A DNA stretch of 64,000 nucleotides, taken from contig NC_034012.1 of assembly GCF_000346465.2 (NCBI RefSeq), forward strand, positions 20,919,567-20,983,566, read 5' to 3'. Under the pieces are notes generated by a model. The model was not told the origin of the DNA, searched no databases, and saw only the letters and a list, made by a program, of their open reading frames with translations. Below, one piece after another: positions 14,361 to 28,631 of this stretch. The position numbers and the translations under genes are program-made. Every line of letters starts with the position of its first letter. The first letter of the stretch is position 1. The stretch comes from Prunus persica (taxonomy: Eukaryota > Streptophyta > Magnoliopsida > Rosales > Rosaceae).

Positions 14361-15226
14361 ATTGAGTCCAAAACTTGGGGAACATCATAATATAGTGGGA
14401 GGAGTCATTTGGTAAGTTTTGAGTGAAATCCAATCTCTAGAACTATGCAATACACCAACCACTCCATTTCATAACGAACATCGCACGAACCTGAATTGTC
14501 CAATTTCATGGACCAATCGATACCGGATTGAGTCCAAAACTTGAGGAACATCATAATATGGTGGGAGGAGTCATTTCGTTGGATTTCAGTGAAATCCAAT
14601 CTCTAGAACAGTGAAATACACCAACCACTCCATTTCATAACAAACTCCGTACGAACCTGAATTGTTAAATTTCATAACGAACTTAGTACGAAACTGAATT
14701 GTCAAATTTCATGGACCAAACGATATCGGATTGAGTCCAAAACTTGGGGAACATCATAATATGGTGGGAGGAGTCATTTGGTAGATTTTGAGTGAAGTCC
14801 AATCTCTAGAACTACGCAATACACCGAGCACTCCATTTCATAACGAACTTCGTACGAACTTGAATTGTCAAATTTCACGGACCAATCGATATCAGATTGA
14901 GTCCCAAACTTGGGGAACATCATAATATGGTGGGAAGAGTCATTTGGTGGGTTTTGAGTGAAATCCAATCAATACAAGTATGCAATACACCAACAACTCC
15001 ATTTCATAACGAACTTCGTACAACCATGAATTGTCCATTTTCATGGACCAATCGATATCGGATTAGTCCAAAACTTGGGGAACGTCATAATATGGTGGGA
15101 GGAGTCATTTGATGAGTTTTCAGTGAAGTCCAATCTCTAGAACTATGCAATACACCAACCACTCCATTTCATAACGAACTTCGTACAACCATGAATTGTC
15201 CATTTTCATGGACCAATCGATATCGG

Positions 15227-15305
15227 ATTAGTCCAAAACTTGGGGAACGTCATAATATGGTGGGAGGAGTCATTTGATGTGTTTTGATTGAAATCCAATC
15301 TCTAG
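15227..15305 (+). repeat. Truncated monomer, 87 bp short
   Basis: CCAATCTCTAGATTGAGTCC joins the middle of one monomer to the start of the next, giving a phase interval of 79 bp. The two preceding monomers (from about 15,060 and 15,227) share a one-base deletion (GATTAGTCC) and the variant GGGGAACGTCATAATATGG, so they are recent copies of each other. Confidence 0.88.
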
Positions 15306-16467
15306 ATTGAGTCCAAAACTTGGGGAACATCATAATATGGCGGGAGGAGTCATTTAGTAGGTTTTCAGTGAAGTCCAATCTCTAGAACTTTGCAATACAC
15401 CAACCACTCCATTTCATAACGAACTACGTACGAACCTGAATTGTCCAATTTCATGGACCAATCGATATCGGAGTGAGTCCAAAACTTGGAGAACATCATA
15501 ATACGGTGGGAGGAGTCATTTGGTGACTTTTGAGGGAAATCCAATGGCTAAAACTATGCAATACACCAACCACTCCATTTCATAACGAACTTTGTACGAA
15601 CCTGAATTGTCCAATTTCACGGACCAATCGATATCGGATTGAGTCCAAAACTTGGGGAACATCATAATATGGTGGGAGGAGTCATTTGGTGAGGTTTGTG
15701 TGAAGTCCAATCTCTAGAACTATGCAATACACCAACCACTCTATTGCATAACGAACTTCGTACGAAAATAAATTGTCCAATTTCATGGACCAATCGATAT
15801 CGGATTGAGTCCAAAACATGGGGAACATCATAATATGGTGGGAGGAGTCATTTGGTGGGTTTTGAGTGAAGTCCAATCTCTATAACTATGCAATAAACCA
15901 AGCACTCCATTTGATAACGAACTTCGTACGAACCTGAATTGTCCAATTTCATTGACTAATCGATATCGGATTGAGTCCAAAACTTGGAGCACATCATAAT
16001 ATGGTGGGAGGAGTCATTTGGTGACGTTTGAGTGAAATCCAATGGCTAAAACTATGCAATACACCAACCACACAATTTGAGAACGAACTTCTTACGAACC
16101 TGAATTGTCCAATTTCATGGACTAATTGATATCGGATTGGGTCCACAACTTGGGGAACATCATAATATGGTGGGCGGAGACGTTTGGTAACTTTTGAGTG
16201 AAATCCAATGGCTAAAACTACGCAATACACCAGCCACGCCATTTCGTAACGTACTACGTGCGAACCTGAATTGTCTAATTTCATGGACCAATCGATATAG
16301 GATTGGGTCCAAAACTTGGCGAACATCATAATGTGGTGGGAGGAGTCATTTCGTGGGTTTTGAGTGAAATCCAATCTCTACAACTATGCAATACACCAAC
16401 AACTCCATTTCATAACGAACTTCGTACGACCATGAATTGTCCATTTTCATGGACCAATCGATATCGG

Positions 16468-16587
16468 ATTGAGTCCAAAACTTGGGGAACGTCATAATAT
16501 GGTGGGAGTAGTCATTTGATGAGTTTTGATTGAAATCCAATCTCTAGAACTGTGCAATACACCAACCAATTGGACAATCGATATCGG
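16468..16587 (+). repeat. Truncated monomer, 46 bp short (same junction as at 14.3 kb)
   Basis: The phase interval is 120 bp, with the same CACCAACCAATTGGACAATC junction as the monomer at 14,241-14,360. The two share a common origin rather than two independent deletions. Confidence 0.9.
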
Positions 16588-19500
16588 ATTGAGTCCAAAA
16601 CTTGGGGAACATCATACTATTGTGGGAGGAGTCATTTGGTGGCTTTTGAGGGAAATCCAATGGCTAAAACTATGCAATGCACCAACCACTCCGTTTCAAA
16701 ACGAACTTCGTAGGAACCTGAATTGTCCAATTTCATGGACCAATCGATATCGGGTTGAGTCCAAAACTTGGGGAACTTCATAATATATTGGGAGGAGTCA
16801 TTGGGTAATTTTTGAGTAAAGTCCAATCTCTAGAACTATGCAATACACCAACCACTCTATTTCATAACGAACATCGTACGAACCTAAATTGTCCAATTTC
16901 ATGGACCAATCGATATCGGATTGAGTCCAAAACTTGGGGAACATCATGACATGATGGGAGGATTCATTTGGTGGGTTTTGAGTGAAGTCCAATCTCTAGA
17001 ACTATGCAATACACCAAGCACTCCATTTCATAACGAACTTCGTACGAACCTGAATTGTCCAATTTCATGGACCAATCGATATCGGATTGAGTCCAAAACT
17101 TGGAGCACGTCATAATATGGTGGGAGGAGTCATTTGGTGACGTTTGAGTGAAATCCAATGGCTAAAACTATGCAATATCCAACCACACAATTTCAGAACG
17201 AACTTCTTACGAACCTAAATTGTCCAATTTCATGGACTAATCGATATCGGATTGGGTCCACAACTTGGGGAACGTCATAATATGGTGGGAGGAGACATTT
17301 GGTAACTTTTGAGTGAAATCCAATGGCTAAAACTACGCAATACACCAGCCACTCGATTTCGTAATGTACTACGTACGAACCTGAATTGTGTAACTTCATG
17401 GACCAATCGATATCGGATTTAATCCCAAACTTGGGGAACATCATAATATGGTCGGAGGAGTCATTTGGTGTGTTTTGAGAGAAATCCAATCTCTAGAACG
17501 ATAGAACACACCAACCACTACATTTCAGAACGAACTTCATACGAACCTTAATTGTCCAATTTCATGGACAAATCGATATCGGATTGAGTCCAAAACTTGG
17601 GGAACATCAAAATCTAGTGGGAGGAGTCTTTTGGTGGGTTTTCTATGAAATCCAATCTCTAGAACTATGCAACACACCAACCACTCCATTTCAGAACGAA
17701 CTTCGTACGAACCTAAATTGTCAAATTTCATGGAACAAACAATATCGGATTGAGTCCAAAACTTGGGGAACATCATAATGTTGTGGGAGGACTCATTTGG
17801 TGAGTTTTGAGTGAAATCCAATTGCCAAAACTATGCAATACACCAACCACTCCAATTCAAAACGAACTTCGTTCGAACCTGAATTGTCCGATTTGATGGA
17901 CTAATCAATATCGGATTGAGTCCAAAACTTGGGGAACATCATAATATAGTGGGAGGAGTCATTTGGTTGGTTTTGAGTGAAATCCAATCTCTAGAACTAT
18001 GAAACACACCAACCACTTCATTTCAGAACGAACTTCATACGACCCTGAATTGTCCAATTTCGTGGACAAATCGATATCAGATTGAGTCCAAAACTTGGGG
18101 AACATCATAATATAGTGGGAGGAGTCTTTTGGTGGGTTTTGAGTGAAATCCAATCTCTAGAATTAAGGAACACACCAACCACTCCATTTCAGAACGAACT
18201 TCGTACGAACCTTAGTTGTCCAATTTCATGGAACAAACGATATCAGATTGAGTCCAAAGCTTGGGGAACATCATAATGTTGTGGGAGGAGTCATTTGGTG
18301 GGGTTTGAGTGAAATCCAATGGCTAAACCAATGCAATACACCAACCATTCCATTTCAGAACGAACTTCGTACGAACCTGAAATGTCCAATTTCATGGACC
18401 AATCGACATCGGATTGAGTCCAAAACTTGGGGAACATCATAATATGGTGGGAGGAGTCATTTGGTGAGTTTTGGGTGAAATTCAATGGCTAACACTATGC
18501 AATACACCAACCACTGCAGTTCTTAACGAACTTCGTACGGACCTGAATTGTCATATTTCATGGACCAAACGATATATGATTGAGTCCAATACTTGGGGAA
18601 CATCATAATATCGTGGGACTAGTCATTTGGTGAGTTTTGATCAAAATCCAATGGCTATAACTATGCAATACACCAACCACTGCATTTCATAACGAACTTC
18701 GTACGAACCAGAATTGTCCAATTTCATAGACCAATCGCTATCATATTGGGTATAATACTTGGAGAACATCATAATATGGTGGGAGGAGTCATTTGGTGAG
18801 TTTTAAGTGAAATCCAATGGCTAAAACTGTAAAGTACACCAACCACTCCAATTCAGAACGAACTTCGTACGAACCTGAATTGTCTAATTTCATGGACCAA
18901 TCGTAATTGGATTGAGTCCAAAACCTGGGGAACATCATCATATGGTGGGAGGTGTCATTTGGTGGGTTTTGAGTGAAAACCAATGGCTAAAACTATGCAA
19001 TACACCAACCACTCCATTTCATAACGAACTTCATACGAACCTGAATTGTCCAATTTCATGGACCAATCGCTATCGTATTATGTATAATACTTGGGGAACA
19101 TCATAATATGGTGGGAGGAGTCATTTGGTGAGTTTTGAGTGAAATCCAATGGCTAAAACTGTAAAGTGCACCAACCACTCCAATTCAGAACGAACTTCGT
19201 ACGAACTTGAATTGTCTAATTTCATAGACCAATCGATATCGGATTGAGGCCAAAACCTGGGGAACATAATAATATTGTGGGAGGTGTGATTTGGTGGGTT
19301 TTGAGTGAAATCCAATCTCTAGAACGATGCAATACACCAACCACTCCATTTCATCACGAACTTCGTACAAACCTGAATTGTCAAATTTCATGGACCAATC
19401 GTTATCGGATTGAGTCTAAAACTTGGGGAACATCATAATATTGTGGGAGGATTCATTTGGTGGGTTTTGAGTGAAAGCTAATAGCAAAAACTACGAAATA

Positions 19501-20649
19501 CACCAACCACTCCATTAGAGAACAAACTTTGTACGAACATGAATTGTCCAATTTCATAGTCCAATCGTTATTAGATTGAGTCCAAAACTTAGGGAACCTC
19601 ATAATATTGTGGGAGGAGTCATTTGGTGGGTTTTGAGTAAAATCGAATATCCAGAACTGTGGAACACACCAACCACTACCTTTCAGAACGAACTTCATAC
19701 GACCCTGAATTGTCCAATTTCATGGACAAATCGATATCGGATTGAGTCCAAAACTTGGGGAACATCAAAATCTAGTGGGAGGAGTCTTTTGGTGGGTTTT
19801 GAGTAAAATCCAATCTCTAGAACTATGCAACACACCAACCACTTCCTTTTAGAACGAACTTCGTACGAACCTTAATTGTCCAATTGCAAGGAACAAACGA
19901 TATCGGATTGAGTCCAAAACTTGGGGAACATCATAATGTTGTGGGAGGAGTTATTTGGTGAGTTTTGAGTGAAATCCAATTTCCAAAACTATGCAATACA
20001 CCAACCACTCCGTTTCATAAAGAACTTCGTACGAACCTGAATTGTCCGGTTTCATGGACCAATTGATATAGGATTGAGTCCAAAACTTGGGGAACATCAT
20101 AATATGGTGGGAGGAGTCATTTGGTGAGGTTTGAGTGAAATCCAATGGCTAAAACTATGCAATACACCAACCACTCCATTTTATAACGAACTTCATATGA
20201 ACCTTAATTGTCCAATTTCATGGACCAATCGATATCGGATTGAGTCCAAAACTTGGGGAACATCATAATACTATGGGAGGAGTCATTTGGTAGGTTTTGG
20301 GTGAAATCAAATAGCAAAAACTATGAAATACACCCACCACTCCATTAGGGAACAAACTTCGTACGAACATGAATAGCCCGATTTCTTGGACCAATCGATA
20401 TCGGATTGAGTCCAAAACTTGGGGAACATCATAATTTAGTGGGAGGATTCATTTGGTGGGTTTTGAGTAAAAGCTAATAGCAAAAACTATGATCACCAAC
20501 TACTCCATTTCATAACGAACTATGTACGAACCTGCATTGGCCGATTCAATGGATGAATCGATATCGGATTGAGTCCAAAACTTGGGGAACATCATAATAT
20601 GGTGGGAGGAGTCATTTGGTGAGTTTTGAGTGAAATCCAATTGCTAAAA

Positions 20650-21960
20650 CTATTCAATACACCAACCACACAATTTACGGAACAAACTTCGTATGAACTT
20701 GAATTGTCCAATTTCATTAGGCAATCGATATCAGATTGAGCCCAAAACTTGGCCAACACCATAATATTTTGGTTGGAGTCATTTGGTGAGTTTCGAGTGA
20801 AATCCAATTGCCGAAACTATGCAATACACCAACCACTCCACTTACGGAACGAACTTCGTACGAAGTTGAATTGTCGAATTTCATTGGACAATCAATATCG
20901 GATTGAGGCCAAAACTTGGTCAACATCATAATATGGTGGGAGGAGTCATTTGGTGAGTTTCGAGTGAAATCCACTTGCTGAAACTATGCAATACACCGAC
21001 CACTCCATTTACGGAACAAACTTCGTTCAAACTTGAATTGTCCCATTTCCTTTGGCAATCGATATCTGATTGAGCCCAAAATTTGGTCAACATCGTAATA
21101 TGGTGGGATGAGTCGTTCGGTGAGTTTTGAGTGAAATCCAATCTCTAAAACTATGCAATACAACAATCACTCCAGTTACGGAACGAACTTCGTACATACC
21201 TGAATTGTCCGATTTCTTGGTTCAATCAATATCGGATTGAGCCCAAAACTTGGTCAACATCATAATATGGTGGGAGGAGTCATTTGGTGAGTTTTGGGAG
21301 AACTCCAATTGCTAAAACTATGCATTACACCAACAACTCCATTTGATGAACGAACTTCGTACGGACTTGAATTGTCCAATTTCTTGGTTCAATCGATATC
21401 GGATTGAGCCGAGAACTTGGTCAACATCATAATATGGTGGGAGGAGTTATTTGGGGAGTTCTGAGAGAAATCCAACTGCTAAAACTATGCAATACACCAA
21501 CCACTCCATTTACAGAACGAACTTAGTAAAGAACTTGAATTGTCCCATTTCATTGGGCAATCGATATCGGATTGAGCCCAAAACTTTGTCAACATCATAA
21601 TATGGTGGGAGGAGTCATTTGGTGATTTTTTGAGAAATCCAATCGCTAAAACTAAGCAATACACCAACAACTCCAATTGATGAACGAACTTCGTACGAAC
21701 TTGAATTGTCCGATTTCATGGTTCAATCGATATCGTATTGAGCCCAAAACTTGGTCAGTATCGTAATATGGTGGGAGGAGTTGTTCGGTGAGTTTTGAGT
21801 GAAATCCAATTACTAAAATTTTGCAGTACACCAACCACTCCAATTACGGAACAAACTTCATACGAACCTGACTTGTCCAACTTCTTGGTCCAATCGATAC
21901 CGGATTGAGCCCAGAACTTGGTCAACATCATAATATGGTGGGAGGAGTCATTTGGTGAGT
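20650..21960 (+). repeat. Divergent satellite subfamily, block 2
   Basis: About eight consecutive monomers carry the same diagnostic variants as block 1 (GAGCCCAAAACTTGGTCAAC, TTACGGAACGAAC, TTGATGAACGAAC, TTGGTTCAATCG, ATTGGGCAATCG). The neighbours on both sides belong to the main family. Monomer starts fall near 20,903, 21,069, 21,236, 21,403, 21,570, 21,737 and 21,903. Confidence 0.82.
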
Positions 21961-24388
21961 TTTGAATGAAATCTAAATCCTAAAACTATGCAATACACCA
22001 ACCACTCTATTTCATAATGAACTTTTTACGAACCTGAATTGTCCGATTTCATGGACCAATTGATATCGAATTGAGTCCAAAACGGGGGGAACATCATAAT
22101 ATTGTGGGATGAGTCATTTGGTGGGTTTTGAGTGAAATCCAATGGCTAAAACTATTCGGTACACCAACCACTCCATTTCATAATGAACTTCGTACGAACC
22201 TGAATTGTCCGATTTCATGAACCAATAGATATCGGTTTGAGTCCAAAACTTGGGGAACATCGTAATGTTGTGGGTGGAGTCATTTTGTGAGTTTTGAGTG
22301 AAATCCAATGGCTGAAACGATGCAATTCCCCAACCACTCCATTTCAGAACGAACGTCGTACGAACTGAATTGTCCGATTTCATGGACCAATCGATATCGG
22401 ATTGAGTCCAAAACTTAGGGAACATCACAATATGGTGGGAGGGCTCATTTGGTAAGTTTTCAGGGAAATCCAATGGCAAACTATGCAATACACCAACCAC
22501 TCCATTGCGTAACAAACTTCGTACGAACTGGAATTGTCCGATTTCATTGACCAATCAATAACGGATTGAGTCCAAAACTTGGGGAACATCATAACATGGT
22601 GGGAGGAGTCATTTGGTGAGTTTCGAGTGAAATCCAATCTCTAGAATTATACAACACAATAACCACTACATTTCTTAAAGAACTTCGTACGAACCTGAAT
22701 TGTCCAATTTCATGGAACAATTGATATCGGATTGAGTCCAAAACTTGGGGAACATCATAATATCGTGGGAGAAGTCATTTGGTGGGTTTTAAGTGAAATC
22801 CAATGGCTAAAACTATGCAATACACCAACCACTCCATTTCAGAACGAACTTCGTACGAACCTAAATTGTCCGATTTCATGGACCAATCGATATCGGATTG
22901 AGTCCAAAACTTGGGGAACATCATAATATAGTGGGAGGAGTGATTTGGTGGGTTTTGAGTGAAATCTAATCTCTAGAGCAATACAATACACCAACCACTC
23001 CATTTCATAACGAACTTCGTACGAACATGAATTTCTCAATTTCGTGGACCAATCGATATCGGTTTGGGTCCAAAACCCGGGGAACCTCACAATATTGTGA
23101 GAGGCGTCACTTGGTGGGTTTTGAGAGAAATCCATCCTCTAGAACTATACAACACACCAACCAACACATTTCAGAACGAACTTCGTACGAACCGGAATTG
23201 TCCAATTTCATGGACCAATCTATATCGGATTGAGTCCAACACTTGGGGAACAACATAATATGGTGGGAGTAGTCATTTCCTGGGTTTTGAGTGAAATCCA
23301 ATGGCTAAAAAAATGCAATACACCAACCACTCCATTTTAGAACGAACTTCGTACGAACCTGAATTGTCCAATTTCATGGACAATCGATATCGGATTGAGT
23401 CCACAACTTGGGGTACAACATAATATGGTGGGAGTAGTCATTTCGTGGGTTTTTAGTGAAATCCAACGGCTAAAACTATGCAACACACCAACCACACCAT
23501 TTCAGAACGAACTTCGTATGAACCTTAATTGTCCAATTTCATGGACCAATCGATATCGGATTGAGTCCAAAACCTGGGGAACATCATAATATCGTGGGAG
23601 GAGTCATTTGGTGAGTTTTTGAGTGAAATCCAATCTCTAGAACTATACAACACAATAACCACTACATTTCTTAAAGAACTTCGTACGAACCTGAATTTCC
23701 CAATTTCATGGACCAATCGACATCGGATTGAGTCCAAAACCCAGGGAGCCTCATAATATTGTGGGAGGAGTCATTTGGTGGGTTTTGAGAGAAATCCAAC
23801 TCCTTCAACTATACAACACACCAACCACAGCATATCAGAACGAACTTCGTACGAACCTATATTGTCCAATTTCAGGGACCAATTGATATTGGATTGAGTC
23901 CAAAACTTGGGGAACATCATCATATGATGGGAGTAGTCATTTGGAGACTTTTGAGTGAAATCCAATGTCTAAAACTATGCAATACACCAACCACTCCATT
24001 TTAGAATGAACTTCGTACGAACCTGAATTGTCCAATTTCATGGACAATCGTTATCGGATTGAGTCCACAACTTGGGGTACAACATAATATGGTGGGAGTA
24101 GTCATTTCGTGGGTTTTTAGTGAAATCCAACGGCTAAAACTATGCAACACACCAACCACTCCATTTCAAAACGAACTTTGTACGAACCTTAATTGTCCAA
24201 TTTCATGGACCAATCGATATCGGATTGAGTCCAAAACCTGGGGAACATCATAATATGGTGGGACGTGTCATTTGGTGGCTTTTGAGTGAAATCCAATCAT
24301 TAGAACTACACAATACACCAACCACTCCATGTCATAACGAACTTCGTACGAACCTGAATTGTCCAATTTCATGGACAATCGACATCGG

Positions 24389-27300
24389 ATTGAGTCCAAC
24401 ACTTGGGGAACAACATAATATGGTGGGAGTAGTCATTTCGTGGGTTTTGAGTGAAATCCAATGGCTAAAAAAATGCAATACACCAACTACTCCATTTCAG
24501 AGTGAACTTCGTACGAACCTGAATTGTCCAATTTCATGGACCAATCGATATCGGATTGAGTCCAAAACTTGGGGAAGATCATAATATGGTGGGAGGAGTC
24601 ATTTGGTGAGTTTTTGAGTGAAATCCAATGGCTAAAACAATGCAATACACCAACCACTCCATTTCATAACGAACTTCGTACGAGCCTGAATTGTCAGATT
24701 TCATGGACCAGTCGATATCGGATTGAGCCCAGAACTTGGGGAACATCACAATATAGTGGAATGAGTCATTTGGTGGGTTTTGAGTGAAATCCAATCTCTA
24801 GAAATATACAACACAATGACCACTACATTTCTTAAATAACTTTGTACGAACCCGAATTGTCCAATTTCATGGACCAATCGATATCAAATTGAGTCCAAAA
24901 CTTGGGGAAGATCATAATATGGTGGGAGGAGTCATTTGTTGAGTTTTTGAGTGAAATCCAATGGCTAAAACAATGCAATACACCAACCACTCCATTTCAT
25001 AATGAACTTCGTACGAACATGAATTGTCCAATTTCATGGACAATCGATATCGGATTGAGTCCAAAACTTGGGGAACAACATAATATGGTGGGAATAGTCA
25101 TTTCGTGGGTTTGGAGTAAAATCAAATGGCTAAAAAAATGCAATACACCAACCACTCCATTTCAGAATGAACTTCGTACGAACCTGAATTGTCCAATTTC
25201 ATGGACCAATCGATATCGGATTCCGTCCAAAACTTGGGGAAGATCATAATATGGTGGGAGGAGTCATTTGGTGAGTTTTTGAGTGAAATCCAATGGCTAA
25301 AACAATGTAATACACCAACCACTCCATTTCATAACGAACTTCGTACGAACCTGAATTGTCCGATTTCATGGACCAATCGATATCGGATTGACCCCAAAAC
25401 ATGGGGAACATCACAATATAGTGGAATGAGTCATTTGGTGGGTTTTGAGTGAAATCCAATCTCTAGAAATATACAACACAATGACCACTACATTTCTTAA
25501 ATAACTTCGTACGAACCTGAATTGTCCAATTTCATGGACCAATCGATATCGGATTGAGTCCAAAACGTGGGGAACATCATAATATCGTCGGAGAAGTCAT
25601 TCGGTGGGTTTTGAGTGAAATCCAATGGCTAAAACTATGCAATACACCAACCGCTGCATTTCAGAACGAACTTCATACGAACCTGAATTGTCCAATTTCA
25701 CGGACCAATCGATATCGGATTGAGTCCAAAACTTGGGGAACATCATAATATCGTGGGAGGAGTCATTTGGTGAGTTTTTGAGTGAAATCCAATGGCTAAA
25801 ACAATGAAATACACCAACCACTCCATTTCATAACGAACTTCGTACGAGCCTGAATTGTCAGATTTCATGGACCAGTCGATATCGGATTGAGCCCAAAACT
25901 TGGGGAACATCACAATATAGTGGGAGGAGTCATTTGGTGGGTTTTGAGTGAATTCCAAACTCTAGAAATATACAACACAATGACCACTACATTTCTTAAA
26001 TAACTTTGTACGAACCTGAATTGTCCAATTTCATGGACCAATCGATATCAAATTGAGTCCAAAACTTGGGGAAGATCATAATATGGTGGGAGGAGTCATT
26101 TGGTGAGTTTTTGAGTGAAATCCAATGGCTAAAACAATGAAATACACCAACCACTCCATTTCATAACGAACTTCGTACGAGCCTGAATTGTCAGATTTCA
26201 CGGACCAGTCGATATCGGATTGAGCCCAAAACTTGGGGAACATCACAATATAGTGGGAGGAGTCATTTGGTGGGTTTTGAGTGAATTCCAAACTCTAGAA
26301 ATATACAACACAATGACCACTACATTTCTTAAATAACTTTGTACGAACCTGAATTGTCCAATTTCATGGACCAATCGATATCAAATTGAGTCCAAAACTT
26401 GGGGAAGATCATAATATGGTGGGAGGAGTCATTTGTTGAGTTTTTGAGTGAAATCCAATGGCTAAAACAATGCAATACACCAACCACTCCATTTCATAAT
26501 GAACTTCGTACGAACATGAATTGTCCAATTTCATGGACAATCGATATCGGATTGAGTCCAAAACTTGGGGAACAACATAATATGGTGGGAATAGTCATTT
26601 CGTGGGTTTTGAGTAAAATCCAAAGGCTAAAAAAATGCAATCCACCAACCACTCCATTTCAGAATGAACTTCGTACGAACCTGAATTGTCCAATTTCATG
26701 GACCAATCGATATCGGATTCAGTCCAAAACTTGGGGAAGATCATAATATGGTGGGAGGAGTCATTTGGTGAGTTTTTGAGTGAAATCCAATGGCTAAAAC
26801 AATGTAATACACCAACCACTCCATTTCATAACGAACTTCGTACGAACCTGAATTGTCCGATTTCATGGACCAATCGATATCGGATTGACCCCAAAACATG
26901 GGGAACATCACAATATAGTGGAATGAGTCATTTGGTGGGTTTTGAGTGAAATCCAATCTCTAGAAATATACAACACAATGACCACTACATTTCTTAAATA
27001 ACTTCGTACGAACCTGAATTGTCCAATTTCATGGACCAATCGATATCGGATTGAGTCCAAATCGTGGGGAACATCATAATATCCTGGGAGAAGTCATTCG
27101 GTGGGTTTTGAGTGAAATCCAATGGCTAAAACTATGCAATACACCAACCGCTGCATTTCAGAACGAACTTCATACGAACCTGAATTGTCCAATTTCACGG
27201 ACCAATCGATATCGGATTGAGTCCAAAACTTGGGGAACATCATAATATCGTGGGAGGAGTCATTTGGTGAGTTTTTGAGTGAAATCCAATGGCTAAAACA

Positions 27301-28380
27301 ATGAAATACACCAACTACTCCATTTCATAACGAACTTCGTACGAGCCTGAATTGTCAGATTTCATGGACCAGTCGATATCGGATTGAGCCCAAAACTTGG
27401 GGAACATCACAATATAGTGGGAGGAGTCATTTGGTGGGTTTTGAGTGAATTCCAAACTCTAGAAATATACAACACAATGACCACTACATTTCTTAAATAA
27501 CTTTGTACGAACCTGAATTGTCCAATTTCATGGACCAATCGATATCAAATTGAGTCCAAAACTTGGGGAAGATCATAATATGGTGGGAGGAGTCATTTGT
27601 TGAGTTTTTGAGTGAAATCCAATGGCTAAAACAATGCAATACACCAACCACTCCATTTCATAACGAACTTCGTACGAACATGAATTGTCCAATTTCATGG
27701 ACAATCGATATCGGATTGAGTCCAAAACTTGGGGAACAACATAATATGGTGGGAATAGTCATTTCGTGGGTTTTGAGTGAAATCCAATGGCTAAAAAAAT
27801 GCAATACACCAACCACTCCACTTCAGAATGAACTTCGTACGAACCTGAATTGTCCAATTTCATGGACCAATCGATATCGGATTCAGTCCAAAACTTGGGG
27901 AAGATCATAATATGGTGGGAGGAGTCATTTGGTGAGTTTTTGAGTGAAATCCAATGGCTAAAACAATGTAATACACCAACCACTCCATTTCATAACGAAC
28001 TTCGTACGAACCTGAATTGTCCGATTTCATGGACCAATCGATATCGGATTACCCCAAAACTTGGGGAACATCACAATATAGTGGAATGAGTCATTTGGTG
28101 GGTTTTGAGTGAAATCAAATCTCTAGAAATATACAACACAATGACCACTACATTTCTTAAATAACTTCGTACGAACCTGAATTGTCCAATTTAATGGACC
28201 AATCGATATCGGATTGAGTCCAAAACGTGGGGAACTTCATAATATCGGGGGAGAAGTCATTCGGTGGGTTTTGAGTGAAATCCAATGGCTAAAACTATGC
28301 AATATACCGACCGCTGCATTTCAGAACGAACTTCATACGAACCTGAATTGTCCTATTTCATGGACCAATCGATTTCGGAT
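24389..28380 (+). repeat. Seven-monomer higher-order repeat (1,164-bp unit), three copies, one expanded to nine
   Basis: Distinct monomers recur in fixed order. Copy A starts at 24,888, copy B at 26,385 and copy C at 27,549. The diagnostic monomers are a GGGGAAGATCAT/TTTGTTGAG form, GGGGAACAACAT with GGGAATAGTCATTTCG, ATTC.GTCC with GAAGATC, ATTGACCCC (CACAATATAGTGGAATGAG), CGTGGGGAAC with GGAGAAGTCATTCGG, GAACATCATAATATCGTGGG, and ATTGAGCCC with CACAATATAGTGGGAGG. B to C is 1,164 bp (seven monomers). A to B is 1,497 bp (nine monomers), because a dimer near 25,719-26,052 is followed by a near copy at 26,052-26,385. Copy C breaks down after five monomers, at about 28,380. A partial trimer precedes copy A at 24,389. 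By eye the copies differ at only a few positions. Confidence 0.9.
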
Positions 28381-28631
28381 TTAGTCCAAAATTTGGGGAA
28401 CATCATAATATAGTGGGAGGAGTCATTTGGTGGGTTTTGAGTGAAATCTAATCTGTAGAGCAATACAATTCATAATGAACTTCGTACGAACCTGAAATTG
28501 GGGGAGGAGTCATTTGGTGGGTTTTGAGAGAAATCCAACTTCTTCAACGATACAACACACCAACCACAACATATCAGAGCGAACTTCGTACGAACCTATA
28601 TTGTCCAATTTCAGGCACCAATTGATATTGG
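28379..28631 (+). repeat. Truncated dimer marker, copy 1 (79 bp short)
   Basis: Two monomers compressed to 253 bp. AGAGCAATACAATTCATAATG lacks the CACCAACCACTCC block, and CGAACCTGAAATTGGGGGAGG jumps from the distal part of one monomer to the GGAGGAGTCATTT block of the next. Both junctions recur at 29,961-30,213. Confidence 0.88.

Larger units (their letters stand above)
13740..17420 (+). repeat. ~2.23-kb higher-order repeat with truncated-monomer markers
   Basis: Several rare variants recur at a spacing of about 2,225-2,227 bp: TTGGAGCACATC at 13,759 and 15,984 (a TTGGAGCACGTC form at 17,100), the CCATGAATTGTCCATTTTCATGG context at 14,205 and 16,432, and a shared 46-bp deletion (CAACCAATTGGACAATCG) at 14,335 and 16,563. 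A pair of monomers with TTGGGTCC, ACAACTTGGGG and TTTGGTAACTTTTGAG appears three times, near 13.9, 16.15 and 17.25 kb. The unit is imperfect and partly rearranged. Confidence 0.7.
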
